The notes: generated by a model from the sequence alone, not told the origin. 64,000 bases of DNA from Arthrobacter sp. Alg241-R88 (GCF_900537115.1 NZ_UNRG01000005.1:222539-286538); one strand, 5' to 3'. Numbered from the stretch's first letter, positions 36,431-48,409 are shown. A program made the numbers and translations.

Positions 36431-37269
36431 TGAGCACCCTTCCCGCCGCTACCAGCGCCACCAAGAAAAGCCGTCCGCAGATCAACCTCTCCGTGCTGCG
36501 CAGGGAAGAACTTTCCCCGCACATGGTTCGGATTGTGGCCGGCGGGGACGGCTTCGCGGACTTCGTGAACAACGGTTACGTCGACCGCTACGTCAAGATC
36601 GTTTTCCCCCAGCCCGGCGTGGAGTATCCCTCCCCGCTGGACCTGTGGAGCATCCGGGAGACCATGCCCCGGGAACAGTGGCCCTTCACCCGGACCTACA
36701 CCCTTCGCTGGGTGGACACTGCGGCCCGTGAGCTCGCCATCGATTTTGTGGTCCACGGTGACGAAGGTCTGGCGGGCCCCTGGGCTGCGAAGGCCCAGCC
36801 CGGCGACGTGCTGACCTTTACCGGCCCCGGGGGCGCCTACAACCCGGCGCCGGACGCAGACTGGTACCTCTACGCCGGCGACGAGGCTGCGCTGCCTGCG
36901 ATTGCGGCATGCCTGGAGTCCCTGCCGCCGGAAGCGGAAGGGTTGGCCTTTGTGGAGGTGGATTCCGACGCCGAGATCCAGTCCATTGCGGCCCCCGCCG
37001 GAGTGAAAATCCACTGGCTCACCCGCAATGGTGTCCCGGCCGGCGAGAGCGGCCTCCTGGTGCAGGCCGTCGCGCAGGCCGAATGGCCCGCGGGCCGGGT
37101 GGATGTTTTCGCCCACGGCGAGCGGGGCTACATGAAGGCACTGCGCGGAGTCTTTTTCGACCAGCGGGGCCTGGACCGCAGCCAGGTCTCCCTCTCGGGC
37201 TACTGGGCCAAGGGCCGCGTGGAGGATGTGTTCCAGGCCGAGAAAAAGCTGCCGGTGGGACAGATCTAG
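36430..37269 (+). CDS. Siderophore-interacting protein (SIP family flavoreductase)
   Basis: The protein is 279 residues. The FAD-binding domain contains YVDRYVKIVFP and the RTYTLR motif (in FTRTYTLRWVD), and the C-terminal NAD(P)H domain includes YLYAGDEAALPAIAACLE and HGERGYMKALRG, as in ViuB/SIP proteins. These cytosolic enzymes reduce ferric siderophores to release iron. The start ATG 36430 lies within an iron box and has no ribosome-binding site, so the mRNA is probably leaderless and iron-repressed. No siderophore uptake genes are adjacent. Confidence 0.92.
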   Translation: MSTLPAATSATKKSRPQINLSVLRREELSPHMVRIVAGGDGFADFVNNGYVDRYVKIVFPQPGVEYPSPLDLWSIRETMPREQWPFTRTYTLRWVDTAARELAIDFVVHGDEGLAGPWAAKAQPGDVLTFTGPGGAYNPAPDADWYLYAGDEAALPAIAACLESLPPEAEGLAFVEVDSDAEIQSIAAPAGVKIHWLTRNGVPAGESGLLVQAVAQAEWPAGRVDVFAHGERGYMKALRGVFFDQRGLDRSQVSLSGYWAKGRVEDVFQAEKKLPVGQI

Positions 37270-37325
37270 CCAGGACAGACCCGGGCAGGGCAGGTCCAGC
37301 CAGGGCAGCTCCAGCCAGGGCAGAC
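37266..37325. repeat. Degenerate 15-bp tandem repeat after the SIP gene
   Basis: Four units of 15 bp run from the SIP stop: CTAGCCAGGACAGAC, CCGGGCAGGGCAGGT, CCAGCCAGGGCAGCT and CCAGCCAGGGCAGAC. The last two differ at one to two bases. It occupies most of the 94-base gap before the convergent ThrE gene. Confidence 0.65.
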
Positions 37326-37363
37326 GTGGCGGCGTTGGTCCACCCCAGCGCCTTATCTCGGTC

Positions 37364-38851
37364 TCAGCGGCGGCGGGCGCGCCGCCGCTCATTGCTCGCC
37401 AGGCTGCGCGTCAGCGGCCGGGCAAGGGTGTCACCGAGGACAATTCCGCCCGCTGTACCCAGCACGATGGCACCGGCGTTGAGCATCCCGCCGGCGCCGA
37501 GCAGGATCTCGGCCTCCTCGATGGTAAGCACGTACATGGACCGGAAGATGGTGAGGCCGGGCAGCAGGATCAAGGCTGCGGGCACGGCAACCACCAGTTG
37601 CGGGGCGCCCATACGAAGAGCGACCACACGCCCCAGCAGCCCGATGACCACGGCGGCCAGCGCCGGGGAAAAGCGGTCACCCACGCCGAGCTGGCCGGCC
37701 GCGAGCAGGACGAGGTAGCCGGCCACTCCCACGGCGGCTGTGGGCAGGAGGAGCTGCCAGCTGGTCTGTTCGGTGATGCCAATCGCCATCACGGCCACCG
37801 CCACAAAGATCACCAGGACCCACAGGTCATAGGCCGGCGGGAAGGTTTCGGTGACGTCGATGCGCTGCATGCCGGTCAGCTCACCCACGACGAAGGCGAC
37901 GGCGATACCGGCAACGATGGCGCCGAAGGTCAGCAGAGTGGACAGGAAACGTCCTGCTGCCGTCACGGGGAAGCCGTTGATGGCGTCCTGCACCGACGAG
38001 ACGAGGCGTCCTGTCGGCAGGAGCAGCAGGATGCCGCCCACCACCACAATGGCCGGGGATGTTGTCAGCCCGAACTGCCATAGCACCAGGGCCAGCTGTG
38101 TCACCACAAAGGAGCAACTGGCGGTGATGAAGAAGTCCGGGACGCGCCAGCGGCCCAGCTGGCGGGCCAGCAGGCTAATGCCGATGTTGGCCACGAAGGC
38201 GATGGCGGAGGACACCGGTCCGCCGCCCAGGACTCCCACGAAGACGGCCGCGAACGTACCGAAGGCCACGGTGACCATCCAGCGCGGAAAGGGCTTGGGG
38301 CTGGTGATGGCCTCATCAAGCCGGCGGATCGCCTCGTCCCGGCCTACTCCCCCGGCCACAATGTCCGTCACCAGCTGGTGAACCTTTGCCAGGCCGGCGT
38401 AGTTGTTGGTCCAGGAACGCACCACCCGCAGCAGCGAAATGGGCGTCTGGTCCTTGGGCGCGTAGTTGATGCCGACGGACTGGTTGGTGATGTCCACTTC
38501 GATGTTCTTCAGGCCCAGCGCCGCGGTGACGGCGATGATGCTTGTTTCCACCTCGAGCGCCCCGGCTCCGTACCGGAACATGGTTTCGGCCAGGTGCAGG
38601 GCGAAGTCGAGGGTTTTGCGGGCAGAGGTGTCAACGCCGCCCACCTGGATCATGGGGTTGGCGTAGGGACTCCCCGTCAAACGGTCCACGATGCTCATCG
38701 GCGCGGTGGGCGGGTTTTCGCCCTGGACCAGGCGCCGCAGCATTCTTTTGGCTGCGGCGTTCTGCCGGACCTGGGCGGGCGTCAGCGGCTCTGTTTTGGG
38801 CAGGCCGTCAGTGTGCGGCCGGCGCCCGGGACGTTCGGGCCGGTCAGTCAT
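37364..38851 (-). CDS. Threonine/serine exporter family protein (ThrE-like)
   Basis: The protein is 495 residues. The N-terminal ThrE domain has FALHLAETMFRYGAGALEVE and IEVDITNQSVGINY, followed by five hydrophobic helices; a second helical part ends with an Arg-rich tail (RRRARRR). ThrE from corynebacteria exports threonine and serine by proton antiport, and this single-chain form has the same two-part layout. The start ATG 38851 yields MTDRPERPGRR. Export of serine would fit the nearby serine and glycine genes, but the specificity is not shown. Confidence 0.88.
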   Translation of the reverse strand: MTDRPERPGRRPHTDGLPKTEPLTPAQVRQNAAAKRMLRRLVQGENPPTAPMSIVDRLTGSPYANPMIQVGGVDTSARKTLDFALHLAETMFRYGAGALEVETSIIAVTAALGLKNIEVDITNQSVGINYAPKDQTPISLLRVVRSWTNNYAGLAKVHQLVTDIVAGGVGRDEAIRRLDEAITSPKPFPRWMVTVAFGTFAAVFVGVLGGGPVSSAIAFVANIGISLLARQLGRWRVPDFFITASCSFVVTQLALVLWQFGLTTSPAIVVVGGILLLLPTGRLVSSVQDAINGFPVTAAGRFLSTLLTFGAIVAGIAVAFVVGELTGMQRIDVTETFPPAYDLWVLVIFVAVAVMAIGITEQTSWQLLLPTAAVGVAGYLVLLAAGQLGVGDRFSPALAAVVIGLLGRVVALRMGAPQLVVAVPAALILLPGLTIFRSMYVLTIEEAEILLGAGGMLNAGAIVLGTAGGIVLGDTLARPLTRSLASNERRRARRR

Positions 38852-38888
38852 GGTTGCCTCCTCCCGGTGCGGTGCTCTGGTTGGTATT

Positions 38889-40205
38889 TCAGGCGGAACG
38901 CTTCAGGGGCAGCTTGCCGAGCAGGGTGCGGGCAGCGGCGGCTGCCGCGCGGGCCAGCCTGTTGGCGTGGAAGACGGCGGGGCGGACCGGCATCACGAAG
39001 TCACCCACCAGCTGGACCACCTCTCCCCCGAAGCCCTTTTTGAACGCATACCCGCCGTGGCCTTCCTCGTCCTGGCCGGAGATGCCGAAAGTTCCGTAGA
39101 AGTTGTACCGCGGGTACCCCTTCTCCAGTGCGTGGAGCATCATGCCCCAGTACAGGGAGGTTGCGCCGTTGAAGTAGATGTAGTCCTGCACGGTTCCGCC
39201 GATGACGCAGACCACCTCGTCCCCGTAGCAGACAAAGTGGATCGCGGCCACGGTGGCGACTCCCACCGAGTCGGGGAACCGCTCTATGTCCTTCAGGCTC
39301 CGTTCATAGCTGTCCACAAGGTCCTGGACCACCTTGAGCCGGTTCGCCTTTTTCTTGCTCCCGGTCTCTTCCACCTCGCGGCGCAGCTCCGCGGCCGTCG
39401 CGGATTCCGCCTCCAGCCGCTCGGTGATGGATTTCCGGTAGGCCGGGATGTCGATCTTGGCCATCATGAGTTTCGTGAACTCTGGCGAGGTGGTCCGGAG
39501 CAGGTGCTCGTAGTAGGCACGTTCGCGGTAGACGAAGCCCTTTTCGTCCCCGGCCTTGCTCAGGGCACCGTAGAAATCGTCAAGGGTTTCCAGCGTGGCC
39601 TGTTCCAGGAAGACGCCGTTTTTCTCCGCTTTGCGGATGGCCTTGCGGGTCCTGTAGCTGGTGCCCATGATGAGCTCTTCGGCATCGCTCACGCCGGCAA
39701 GGCTCTTGATGAACATCCAGTTCACGTTGACGAAGTTCATGTCCAGTCCCTGGTGCTGGAATCCCAGCCCCGAAAGCCGGGCCACCAGCTCCCGGTTGTC
39801 CTCAACTTCGGGGTGTTCGGCGCCGTCGGCGTCGCGGGCGATGTACTTGAGGTTGGGCGAAATCCGCAGCTCGGCCGCTTTGCGTTCCGCGGCGCGTTGG
39901 CGGAGGAGTCCGACGACGGCGCGCACCAGGTCAGCGTCCGTGTAGTCCATCAGGGGTCCCTTGGCGCATTCACACACCGTGTAGCCCAGGCGGGTGGTGG
40001 TGTAGTTCAGTTTCCCCGCAGCCACGAGTTCGCCGTTGCGGCGTACGCCGAATAGCTCCACCTGCTGGCCGCGAGCGCGCTGGAATGCTGCGAAGTCAAC
40101 GGACTGGAGAAAGCTGTTTTGCGGGTGCTTCAGGGCATAGGCCTCGAAGTCCGCGTCGGTGAGGAGGGCAAATTCAAGATCGGTGCCGGTGGTGACTGGA
40201 TTCAA
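38889..40205 (-). CDS. FemAB-family peptidyltransferase (peptidoglycan interpeptide bridge)
   Basis: The protein is 438 residues with two GNAT-like halves separated by a coiled helical arm (ITERLEAESATAAELRREVE, then KANRLKVVQDLVDSYERSL). N-terminal QNSFLQSVDFAAFQRARG and C-terminal HFVCYGDEVVCVIGGTVQDY, then FYGTFGISG, are family features. These enzymes add amino acids from aminoacyl-tRNA to lipid II to build cross-bridges. TTG 40205 follows GAGGAA. A second FemAB gene lies just upstream, so the pair may add successive bridge residues. Confidence 0.9.
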   Translation of the reverse strand: MNPVTTGTDLEFALLTDADFEAYALKHPQNSFLQSVDFAAFQRARGQQVELFGVRRNGELVAAGKLNYTTTRLGYTVCECAKGPLMDYTDADLVRAVVGLLRQRAAERKAAELRISPNLKYIARDADGAEHPEVEDNRELVARLSGLGFQHQGLDMNFVNVNWMFIKSLAGVSDAEELIMGTSYRTRKAIRKAEKNGVFLEQATLETLDDFYGALSKAGDEKGFVYRERAYYEHLLRTTSPEFTKLMMAKIDIPAYRKSITERLEAESATAAELRREVEETGSKKKANRLKVVQDLVDSYERSLKDIERFPDSVGVATVAAIHFVCYGDEVVCVIGGTVQDYIYFNGATSLYWGMMLHALEKGYPRYNFYGTFGISGQDEEGHGGYAFKKGFGGEVVQLVGDFVMPVRPAVFHANRLARAAAAAARTLLGKLPLKRSA

Positions 40206-40311
40206 GGGAGTTCCTCATTCGCTGTTGTGCGGCCTGGCAGTGGCAGGCGCAGGGCAATGACGGGCAGGGGGCCGGCCAACCGGCGCGGGCGGCTGGTCCG
40301 GGCGTAACAGG

Positions 40312-41400
40312 TCAGTAGAACTGTTGGCCGGTCCGGGCGGTTTCGATCCGGCGGAAGACCCTTTCGGCGCCTTTGACCCACAAGCGGTGCTTCAGGGGAG
40401 CAAGGACGTAGTCGTGGCACCCTACGAAATCGGTGACCGTTTTGGTGAAGCTGGTCTTGAACATGCCCATGCCGTACAGGTTGTGGGTTTTGTCCTTGAT
40501 CCGGGCGGAGGGCGGCGTGCCGCAGAAGTCGTACTCGGTACACCCCAGTTCCTGCATGCGCCGGATGGCAGCCCACTGGACCAGGTGTGAGTCGCCGTAC
40601 TGCTTGCGGTTTTGGGTGGAACCGCCGTCCTTGTAGGTGGCTTTGGCCCCGTAGTTGATGACGAAGGCACCCACGCTGGGTTTGCCGTCCTCATAGACGA
40701 AGAAGAAATTGCCCTGGCCGCGGTTGCAGAACTCGTCCCAAAACGCGGCGTAGTACTCATAGCTGCGCAGGGGCATGGAACCCTTGGCGCTGACGGTGTC
40801 CGCCATCAGGTCGTAGAGTGCCCGGTAGGTTTCCGGGCCGTGTTCCTTCCGGAGCACTTCGCAGCCTTCCCGCTCTGCGCGGCGGATGGCATTGCGTGCG
40901 CGGGAGGAGATGGCTTTGAAGACCGCTTCCTCCGGGCCGGAGATGTCCAACAGGGCGGTGGAGTCGTTGGACTGGATATTGGGGGCCTTGACCAAACCGG
41001 CTGTAGCCAGGTGCGCCTGGGCTTCAGCCGAGTCCACGATGTCCGGTTCAATCTTGATGGTGAAGACGTGGAGCTTCCTGGCACGGGCGAAGTCCGCGCA
41101 GGCTTGAAGTGCTGGCTTCAGGTCTCCGGCATCGGCGAGGTCAGGGCCCTTGATGAGGTACCAGAGCCGGCCCAGCACCGGGAACTTCTTTTCAAGTACC
41201 AGGTTGTAGCTGGCGGTGCCGGAGCTTTCCAACACCAGGAACCGGACCTTCCAGCCAGTGCCGTTCTTTACCGACGCGTATGCCGCAGACTGCAGCATGT
41301 TGCCGCCGTTCGGGTTGGCCGTGACGTGCTTGTCCCAGTTTTCAATTTCCTCGGCTGTGGCAAAACGTGCGGTGAATTCTCGCAAGGGGGCCGTGTCCAA
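40312..41400 (-). CDS. FemAB-family peptidyltransferase, second copy
   Basis: The protein is 362 residues. It has NGGNMLQSAAYASVKNGTGW near the start, KAISSRARNAIRRAEREGCE in the centre and FVINYGAKATYKDGGSTQNR near the end, as in FemX/MurM-like members. The coiled arm of the other copy is shorter here. The start is a TTG at 41400 without a visible ribosome-binding site and is uncertain. The pair is separated by 106 bases and divergent from TspO. Bridge composition of the cell wall cannot be deduced from sequence. Confidence 0.88.
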   Translation of the reverse strand: MDTAPLREFTARFATAEEIENWDKHVTANPNGGNMLQSAAYASVKNGTGWKVRFLVLESSGTASYNLVLEKKFPVLGRLWYLIKGPDLADAGDLKPALQACADFARARKLHVFTIKIEPDIVDSAEAQAHLATAGLVKAPNIQSNDSTALLDISGPEEAVFKAISSRARNAIRRAEREGCEVLRKEHGPETYRALYDLMADTVSAKGSMPLRSYEYYAAFWDEFCNRGQGNFFFVYEDGKPSVGAFVINYGAKATYKDGGSTQNRKQYGDSHLVQWAAIRRMQELGCTEYDFCGTPPSARIKDKTHNLYGMGMFKTSFTKTVTDFVGCHDYVLAPLKHRLWVKGAERVFRRIETARTGQQFY

Positions 41401-41579
41401 TCAGGGGTTGTGCGCGGTTCTGTACTCGTGGCTGCGTGCGGACATGCAGCCTCAAGTCTAAAGCCTGGCGGGGCGGGGGCTTTCCAGCGTGGCGGGCCGA
41501 AGCCATGCTGCCGACCCCGCCGGAGATGCCAAAGCCCCTCAGCCTTGACTCGGGAAAGCGCTCTGGCAAGGGTTGAAGC

Positions 41580-42125
41580 ATGCAGCCGTATCCCGGACCT
41601 TTGAGGCACCAGCAGGATCAAAGTGTTGAGCGGCCGGGGCTTGGCAGGCAGGTCGTGGCCTTGGCTGTGTTCCTTGCCGCGTCCTTCCTCGTTGCCGGGC
41701 TGGGTGCCCTTGCCACGGCGGGCAACGTGGACGGGTGGTACACCACTGCGGACAAGGCCCCCTGGTCGCCGCCCAACATCGTTTTCGGGCCGGTCTGGAC
41801 CATCCTCTACACGGCGATGGCGGTTGCGGCCTGGCTGGTGTGGCGGAAGCAGGCGCCAGGTACCAGGCGCGCCATGACGACCTACGCGGTCCAGCTGGCG
41901 CTGAACCTGGCCTGGACCCCCGTATTTTTCGGACTTTATCCCGCCATCGGGACGGCTGCCCTGTGGTTGGCGCTGGTGATCATTCTCGCCCTCATCGCCG
42001 CCGTCTCGGTGACGGTCCTGTCCTTTGGCCCCATCAGCCGGGCCGCCGGGCTGCTCCTGCTGCCGTACATCACCTGGCTGGTGTTCGCAGCCACACTGAA
42101 CGTGTGGGCTGCCATCCATAACTGA
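41580..42125 (+). CDS. TspO/MBR family membrane protein
   Basis: The protein is 181 residues with five hydrophobic helices. Family motifs include WYTTADKAPWSPPNIVFGPV, WTILYTAMAVAAWLVWR and LALNLAWTPVFFGL. TspO proteins bind porphyrins and other ligands in membranes, with roles in tetrapyrrole or stress metabolism. ATG 41580 follows AAGGG by seven bases. It is transcribed away from the FemAB pair and toward sdaA; no functional link with neighbours is evident. Confidence 0.93.
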   Translation: MQPYPGPLRHQQDQSVERPGLGRQVVALAVFLAASFLVAGLGALATAGNVDGWYTTADKAPWSPPNIVFGPVWTILYTAMAVAAWLVWRKQAPGTRRAMTTYAVQLALNLAWTPVFFGLYPAIGTAALWLALVIILALIAAVSVTVLSFGPISRAAGLLLLPYITWLVFAATLNVWAAIHN

Positions 42126-42157
42126 CGTCAGGCGTCACGCCTGCATGGCAGCCACCG

Positions 42158-43585
42158 TCAGCATTCGACGACGTTGACGGCGAGGCCGCCCATGGCCGTT
42201 TCCTTGTATTTGGAGCTCATGTCCTTGCCGGTCTCGCGCATGGTCACGATGACCTCGTCCAGGGAGACCCGGTGCGAGCCGTCGCCCCAGAGCGCCATCT
42301 TCGCCGCGTTGATAGCCTTCGCAGCGGCGATCGCGTTGCGTTCGATGCAGGGCACCTGCACCAGCCCGCCGATCGGGTCGCAGGTCAGGCCCAGGTTGTG
42401 CTCCATCGCGATCTCCGCGGCGTTTTCCACCTGGGCAGGGGTTCCGCCCATCACCTCGGCCAGCCCGGCCGCGGCCATCGACGACGCCGAGCCCACCTCG
42501 CCCTGGCAGCCCACCTCGGCGCCCGAGATCGACGCCTGCTCCTTGTACAGCACCCCGACGGCAGCGGCGGCGAGCAGGAACTTCACCACCACGTCGTCCC
42601 GGTCCTCCTGGCCGGCGTTCTCCATCCCCGGCGCGAAATGCAGCGCGTAGTACAGCACCGCCGGGATGATCCCGGCAGCCCCGTTGGTCGGGGCGGTGAC
42701 GACCCGGCCGCCGGAGGCGTTCTCCTCGTTCACGGCAAGGGCGATCAAGTTAACCCACTCCTGCCAATACTTCGGGTCGTGGAAGTCCCCGTCCTGGCCA
42801 TCACCGTCAGGGCGGGAACTTTCCTTCTTGAGCCGCTCGTACCAGTCAGGGGCACGGCGCCGGACCTTCAGCCCGCCCGGCAGCACGCCTTCACGCTTCA
42901 GGGACGTGGCCACGCAGCCCTCCATCACGGAGTAAATGTGCAGCAGGCCTTTACGGATTTCCTCCGGCGTGCGGCTCTCTTCCTCGTTGACCCGCATCAC
43001 CTCGCTGATGCCCAGCCCGGTTTCCCGGCAGTGCTCCAGCAGTTCCGCGGCCGTCCGGAACGGCAGCGGCAGTTCCTTCTTGGATTCCTCCAGCTCCTGC
43101 TGCGCCGCGTCCTCCTCACCCTCCCGGACAATGAACCCGCCGCCGACGGAGAAGAACGTGGCGGTGTGCAGGATCTCGTCCTCCGCATCAAAGACGGTGA
43201 AGGTCATGCCGTTGGTGTGCCGGGGCAGGATGGTCAGCGGCCGCAGCACCATGTCCTTCACCCCATACGGCAGCGGCACGGCACCGGCCAGCTGCAGCGT
43301 CCCGGTGTCGGCAATGGCGGCCAGGCGTTCCTCCACCTCGTCCGGCAGGATCAACTCCGGATGAAACCCCTCCAACCCCAGCAGGATCGCCGTCATGGTC
43401 CCGTGGCCGTGACCCGTCGCAGCGAGCGACCCATACAGGTCAACCCGCAGCGACGCCACACGGTCCAGGGCGCCGGAGGATTTCAGCTCCTCCGCGAACA
43501 CGGCGGCAGCCCGCATCGGCCCCACAGTATGCGAACTCGAAGGCCCGATTCCGATGGAAAAAAGGTCAAAGACACCAACAGCCAT
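42158..43585 (-). CDS. sdaA: L-serine ammonia-lyase (single-chain, iron-sulfur)
   Basis: The protein is 475 residues. It has [16 protein letters not shown] at the N-terminus (beta domain) and the alpha-domain [37 protein letters not shown] and the final C. The conserved cysteines hold a [4Fe-4S] cluster used to dehydrate L-serine to pyruvate and ammonia. ATG 43585 follows GAGGAA. It lies downstream of gcvP and gcvT on the same strand, so the unit can take glycine to serine (with GlyA) and then pyruvate. A gcvH remnant is immediately upstream. Confidence 0.94.
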   Translation of the reverse strand: MAVGVFDLFSIGIGPSSSHTVGPMRAAAVFAEELKSSGALDRVASLRVDLYGSLAATGHGHGTMTAILLGLEGFHPELILPDEVEERLAAIADTGTLQLAGAVPLPYGVKDMVLRPLTILPRHTNGMTFTVFDAEDEILHTATFFSVGGGFIVREGEEDAAQQELEESKKELPLPFRTAAELLEHCRETGLGISEVMRVNEEESRTPEEIRKGLLHIYSVMEGCVATSLKREGVLPGGLKVRRRAPDWYERLKKESSRPDGDGQDGDFHDPKYWQEWVNLIALAVNEENASGGRVVTAPTNGAAGIIPAVLYYALHFAPGMENAGQEDRDDVVVKFLLAAAAVGVLYKEQASISGAEVGCQGEVGSASSMAAAGLAEVMGGTPAQVENAAEIAMEHNLGLTCDPIGGLVQVPCIERNAIAAAKAINAAKMALWGDGSHRVSLDEVIVTMRETGKDMSSKYKETAMGGLAVNVVEC

Positions 43586-43647
43586 GGCCGTTTCCTCACT
43601 AAAACTTATTGGTCCGGCAGGTAGACCCGCCGGAAGCAGTGGTAGTC

Positions 43648-43785
43648 CTACAGGACCCCGCCGTTTTTGGATGCGTATTCCCGGGCGGACAGAAGGGCAG
43701 GATCATCCATAACTCCAGTATTGATCTCCACCACCTCACTCGTCACGAGCGAGCACACAACCGGGACAGACTTCGTCGATTCCAT
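43648..43785 (-). pseudogene. gcvH: Remnant of gcvH (glycine cleavage H protein)
   Basis: The 45-codon frame begins MESTKSV, the lipoyl-lysine motif of the H protein (usually EVESTKSVSD), and goes on with [14 protein letters not shown], also an H-protein segment, then [15 protein letters not shown], which resembles the H-protein C-terminus. About the first 60 residues and some 25 residues between DDPA and LLSA are absent, so it cannot fold as an H protein. AAGGAAAG lies before the ATG. It sits in the place expected for gcvH between gcvT and sdaA. It could be expressed as a short peptide, but I call it a decayed gene. Confidence 0.65.
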
Positions 43786-44050
43786 CTGTCTTTCCTTGCT
43801 CTTGAAATTTGTGGTGCTACGTAGGCCCTGGCTGGGTTGGGTGGAGGGACCCCGGCATCCTCTGCATGCTGCTCCTTCGTCGCTCTGACGCATGCTGCCG
43901 GATACCGCGGCCCCTCCCGCGCCAGCCTTCAGTTTGGAGGCCAACAGTTCCGCGAAACACAACCACTCACCAAAGTGCCGAGCGGCTTCCACAGGCCCAA
44001 GCACCGGCAGTCGGTGACCGGTCCGGCCCCTTCGGGTGCGGCCTCCGGCA

Positions 44051-44123
44051 GCGTGCTCCCCACCGTCTCCCTAACCTCGCAAGCTCGGCCAGGGAACCCT
44101 GACGGCGTGGGCCCAGGGCACGC
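44051..44123. repeat. 73-bp intergenic repeat, copy A
   Basis: This block recurs at 44169-44241 with a single mismatch. It contains the 29-bp core (44087-44115) that starts GGCCAGGGAACCCTG and ends GGCGTGGGCCCA, also found twice near 63.5 kb. It sits in the 726-base stretch between gcvT and sdaA, which otherwise holds only the gcvH remnant. Confidence 0.9.
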
Positions 44124-44142
44124 AGGTGTGCTGACCGCAAGG

Positions 44143-44163
44143 GCCCGGCGGAGCCGGGCTTTT
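44143..44163 (+). terminator. Hairpin with T tract between the two 73-bp repeats
   Basis: GCCCGGC (44143-44149), loop GGA, GCCGGGC (44153-44159) and TTTT give a terminator-like hairpin on the plus strand. On the minus strand, in the direction of gcvT, it is followed by CCTTGCGG, so it is a poor gcvT terminator. Its role within the repeat pair is unclear. Confidence 0.45.
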
Positions 44164-44168
44164 CGAAA

Positions 44169-44241
44169 GCGTGCTCCCCACCGTCTCCCTAACCTCGGAA
44201 GCTCGGCCAGGGAACCCTGACGGCGTGGGCCCAGGGCACGC
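44169..44241. repeat. 73-bp intergenic repeat, copy B
   Basis: It matches copy A at 72 of 73 positions, with a 118-bp period, in direct orientation. The core is at 44205-44233. It begins 70 bases beyond the gcvT stop. Confidence 0.9.
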
Positions 44242-44310
44242 GTGAAGAGTCCGGTCCGGCGCGCCCGGACTTAAGCCGGACCCGACGGGCAAGAGGTGAC
44301 CACGAAAGCC

Positions 44311-45471
44311 CTACTTGGCGCGCTTGTAGAACGGGAGATCAACTACTTCGAACGGCTCTGCCTTGCCGCGCAAATCAACCTCCAGGGCAGTGCCGACTTC
44401 GATGAATTCGACGTCGACGTAGGCCATGGCGATCGGGTAGCCAAGGGTGGGGCTGGGCTGCCCGGAGGTGACTTCGCCAACGATATTGCCGTCCTTGAGG
44501 ACCGGGTAGTGGGCGCGGCCGGCGCGGCGTCCGAGGCCCTTGAGCCCAACGAGCCTGCGGCCGGACGAGCTGCCCGCGCCGGCTTCCTTTTTGGCGGCCA
44601 GCGCGGCCTTGCCCACGAAGTCGCCTTCCTTGGAGAGCGCGACGACGGCTCCCAGGCCTGCGGCGAAGGGGTCGCCCTGCAGGGACAGCTCGTTGCCGTA
44701 CAGCGGCATGCCTGCTTCAAGGCGGAGCGAATCGCGGGAGGCGAGGCCGGCGGGAGTCAGCTCCCCGTCGTCCGCGATGGCAACGAATGCTTGCCAAAGG
44801 CCAGCGGCGTCGTCGTTGGACACAAAGATTTCAAACCCGTCCTCGCCGGTGTAGCCCGTGCGGGCGAGCAGGAGGTCCAGTCCGGCGCCGCCCACCAGGA
44901 TCGGTACCACCACGGCGGCGTAGTACTTCAGCTCCGTCACCAGGTCGTGCTGCGCGGCCGGGACCAGGCGCAGCAGCAGCTCCTGCGCCTTGGGGCCTTG
45001 GACGGCGATCAGCGAGGTACTGGCGGAAGCGTCTTCGACGTTGACGTCGAATCCGGCGGCCCGCTCGGCAAGGGCGGCAGCAACCACCGAGGCGTTGCCT
45101 GCGTTGGGGACCACCAGGAAAGCGTCGCTGCCGCCTTCTGAGGCGCCCTCACGTGCAGGGCGGCGGTAGGTGATGAGGTCGTCAATGATGCCGCCGTCCT
45201 CGCCACAGATCAGCGAGTACTTTGCCTTGCCCACGGGCATGGCGGAAATCTTTCCCACCAGGGCGTAGTCCAGGAAGGCTGCGGCGTCCGGGCCGGTAAC
45301 CCAGACCTCGCCCATGTGGGAAAGGTCGAACAAGCCTGCGCTCTGGCGCACGGCGTGGTGCTCGGCCAGCTCGGAGCTGTACTTCAGGGGCATCTGCCAG
45401 CCGCCGAAGTCGGTGAAGGACGCGCCCAGTTTCTTGTGCTCGTCGTAGAGGGCGGTGTATTTCTCAGTCAT
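44311..45471 (-). CDS. gcvT: Aminomethyltransferase (glycine cleavage T protein)
   Basis: The protein is 386 residues. It has ALYDEHKKLGASFTDFGGWQ and AGLFDLSHMGEVWVTG at the N-terminus and RTGYTGEDGFEIFV in the centre. GcvT transfers the methylene group from the aminomethyl-lipoyl arm of GcvH to tetrahydrofolate and releases ammonia. ATG 45471 follows AAGGGG. It begins 11 bases after gcvP. A functional H protein is required for its activity, but the local gcvH is only a fragment. Confidence 0.96.
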   Translation of the reverse strand: MTEKYTALYDEHKKLGASFTDFGGWQMPLKYSSELAEHHAVRQSAGLFDLSHMGEVWVTGPDAAAFLDYALVGKISAMPVGKAKYSLICGEDGGIIDDLITYRRPAREGASEGGSDAFLVVPNAGNASVVAAALAERAAGFDVNVEDASASTSLIAVQGPKAQELLLRLVPAAQHDLVTELKYYAAVVVPILVGGAGLDLLLARTGYTGEDGFEIFVSNDDAAGLWQAFVAIADDGELTPAGLASRDSLRLEAGMPLYGNELSLQGDPFAAGLGAVVALSKEGDFVGKAALAAKKEAGAGSSSGRRLVGLKGLGRRAGRAHYPVLKDGNIVGEVTSGQPSPTLGYPIAMAYVDVEFIEVGTALEVDLRGKAEPFEVVDLPFYKRAK

Positions 45472-45482
45472 GGCGCGGCCCC

Positions 45483-48371
<2,889 letters not shown>

Positions 48372-48409
48372 AGCTAAGGCGGCATCAGGGTACGCCGCAT
48401 CGAATCGGG

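Noticed and set aside
44051..44241. CRISPR-like array
   Set aside because: Only two long copies with one spacer-like gap that holds a hairpin; no cas genes and the unit is much longer than a CRISPR repeat.
44071..44292. 73-codon minus-strand frame with PWAHAVRVPWPSL-type repeats
   Set aside because: The protein repetition is explained by the 73-bp DNA repeat; similar text arises from the repeat at 63.5 kb, so it is not a gene.
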